The notes below the pieces were generated by a model. The model ran no database searches. It was not told where the DNA came from and saw nothing but the letters and a program-made list of their open reading frames with translations. Shown here piece after piece: positions 63,287-64,000 of a stretch of DNA of 64,000 nucleotides. The position numbers and the translations under genes were made by a program. The DNA is taken from the NCBI RefSeq assembly GCF_039908645.1, contig NZ_CP150917.1:3855501-3919500 (forward strand), read 5' to 3'. Each line of letters opens with the position of its first letter. Position 1 is the first letter of the stretch. This DNA is from Pseudomonas helvetica (lineage in GTDB: Bacteria; Pseudomonadota; Gammaproteobacteria; Pseudomonadales; Pseudomonadaceae).

Positions 63287-63449
63287 GCGGAGCACTTGTT
63301 GCCAACGAGGAGGAGTCCATATACGGACGTTCGATCCATGCCTGCTTTCAGCCAAAAAAGAGAAGCTGGCCTTCTCCCGCAGGCCCGTATTGCTCAAGTT
63401 CCCGGCTCACCAGCCGACAGCCTTCGTTCCCACTTCACGGATGATTTTA

Positions 63450-64000
63450 ATGTCCCGCTCTCTTTTTTTCGGCGTTGCTTTGCTCGCCGTCGGCGCCGCC
63501 TGCACTGCCCAAGCCCAGACCGTCACCACGCCCGAACAACTGCTGACCGAATTCTCTCGTTGCGATGCGCATTTCTTCGAGAGCCTGCGCGATGCCCGCC
63601 TGCCAGCAGGTACCTTGCGCCTGAGTGACTACGGCTCGGTCAAGGCACCAACCATCATGAGTCCGCTGCAGGAAGGTGGCACTTACCAACACTTCGAAAC
63701 GCCCCTGATCGTTAACGGCGTGCGTATGGTCGGTTATTACAACCAGGCCGAAACCATCAAGAACGTCGGCAATTTTCTGTTCTGGGGTTTCGTAGCCGAT
63801 GGCTTGCCGCAAGAGGTGGCCGCAAAACTCAAGCCGCTGATCGTCGACAACGCACGCTTTGTCAGTCAGGGCAAAGCCATTACCCGCGCCGAAATTCGCC
63901 GCATCGGTGACCCGATCGGTCAATGGCGCACCGAAGGACTGACCGGCCCCGGCGTCGCCACGCCATTTGGTTTAGTAGACCGCGTGCTGATCGTCGACAC
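63450..64000 (+). CDS. exported hypothetical protein (cut by window end)
   Basis: Partial: at least 183 residues, running off the right edge. A signal peptide is clear (MSRSLFFGVALLAVGAACTA, cleavage after AQA). The mature part has a regular alpha/beta pattern (PEQLLTEFSRCDAHFFESL, MVGYYNQAETIKNVGNFLFW, AEIRRIGDPIGQWRTEG) but no family I can name. The start could also be ATG 63441, three codons upstream. Confidence 0.7.
   Translation, partial: MSRSLFFGVALLAVGAACTAQAQTVTTPEQLLTEFSRCDAHFFESLRDARLPAGTLRLSDYGSVKAPTIMSPLQEGGTYQHFETPLIVNGVRMVGYYNQAETIKNVGNFLFWGFVADGLPQEVAAKLKPLIVDNARFVSQGKAITRAEIRRIGDPIGQWRTEGLTGPGVATPFGLVDRVLIVD

Overview
The window looks like accessory chromosome of a Pseudomonas of the fluorescens/putida type. 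Evidence: small families typical of the genus (DUF2790/PtrA-like, DUF2986, DUF2938, DUF1059), a malate:quinone oxidoreductase (Mqo), a homodimeric pyruvate dehydrogenase E1, a CopRS pair and many LysR/AraC/MFS units. Most genes are GC-rich with good codon use; a few stretches (about 1-800 and 19150-20230) are clearly AT-richer. I see no rRNA, tRNA, CRISPR array, prophage or intact insertion sequence.

Layout. 1-2900: hypothetical gene, CHASE-GGDEF diguanylate cyclase, GFA protein. 2949-7464: minus-strand catabolic unit GntR - MFS - PDC-hydrolase-like amidohydrolase - MFS. 7647-13007: Mut7-C RNase-like protein, DUF2986, Arg-rich exported protein, HAD phosphatase, TPR protein, DUF4157-like protease-fold protein, GNAT, DUF3224. 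13159-18928: AraC regulator, then TetR divergent from an Old Yellow Enzyme / SDR / alpha-beta hydrolase / quinone-reductase run. 19058-23150: AT-rich island with an RDD membrane protein, an orphan gene, two lipoproteins, repeat copies and an IS-like end. 23218-32150: two LysR genes, MFS pumps, azoreductase and an EmrAB-like operon with a cupin and an NmrA-type SDR. 32379-38444: CadC-like TPR regulator, LysR/MFS pair, CAP-domain protein, DUF1059. 38649-44422: GST, a T6SS Tai4 immunity gene with the wreck of its Tae4 effector, Mqo, LysR/SDR pair. 44446-51485: Cache-GGDEF cyclase, AraC-GyrI regulator, polyamine-type binding protein, broken LuxR gene, DoxX/LysR, DUF3303. 51671-58857: PtrA-like/CopRS, then a MarR gene divergent from a second pyruvate dehydrogenase E1 and accompanied by a stand-alone E1 C-terminal paralogue. 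58989-64000: short Ppx/GppA, LysE exporter, DUF2938/MerR pair, GFA, hydrolase, and an exported protein cut by the window end.

How it works together. The dominant pattern is a local regulator divergent from, or leading, a small redox or efflux module (OYE, quinone reductases, azoreductase, DHA2 pumps, DoxX), i.e. an electrophile/xenobiotic-response patchwork. Thirteen intact one- or two-component regulators are present.

The other dominant pattern is decay. I count at least seven probable gene remnants (MFS, LuxR, quinone reductase, GNAT, GST, a small secreted protein, Tae4), several next to short repeats. The two most notable units are the effector-less Tae4/Tai4 locus, where the immunity gene is intact and its start overlaps the stop of the effector remnant, and the MarR-controlled E1 locus with a C-terminal-only E1 paralogue and no E2/E3 genes.
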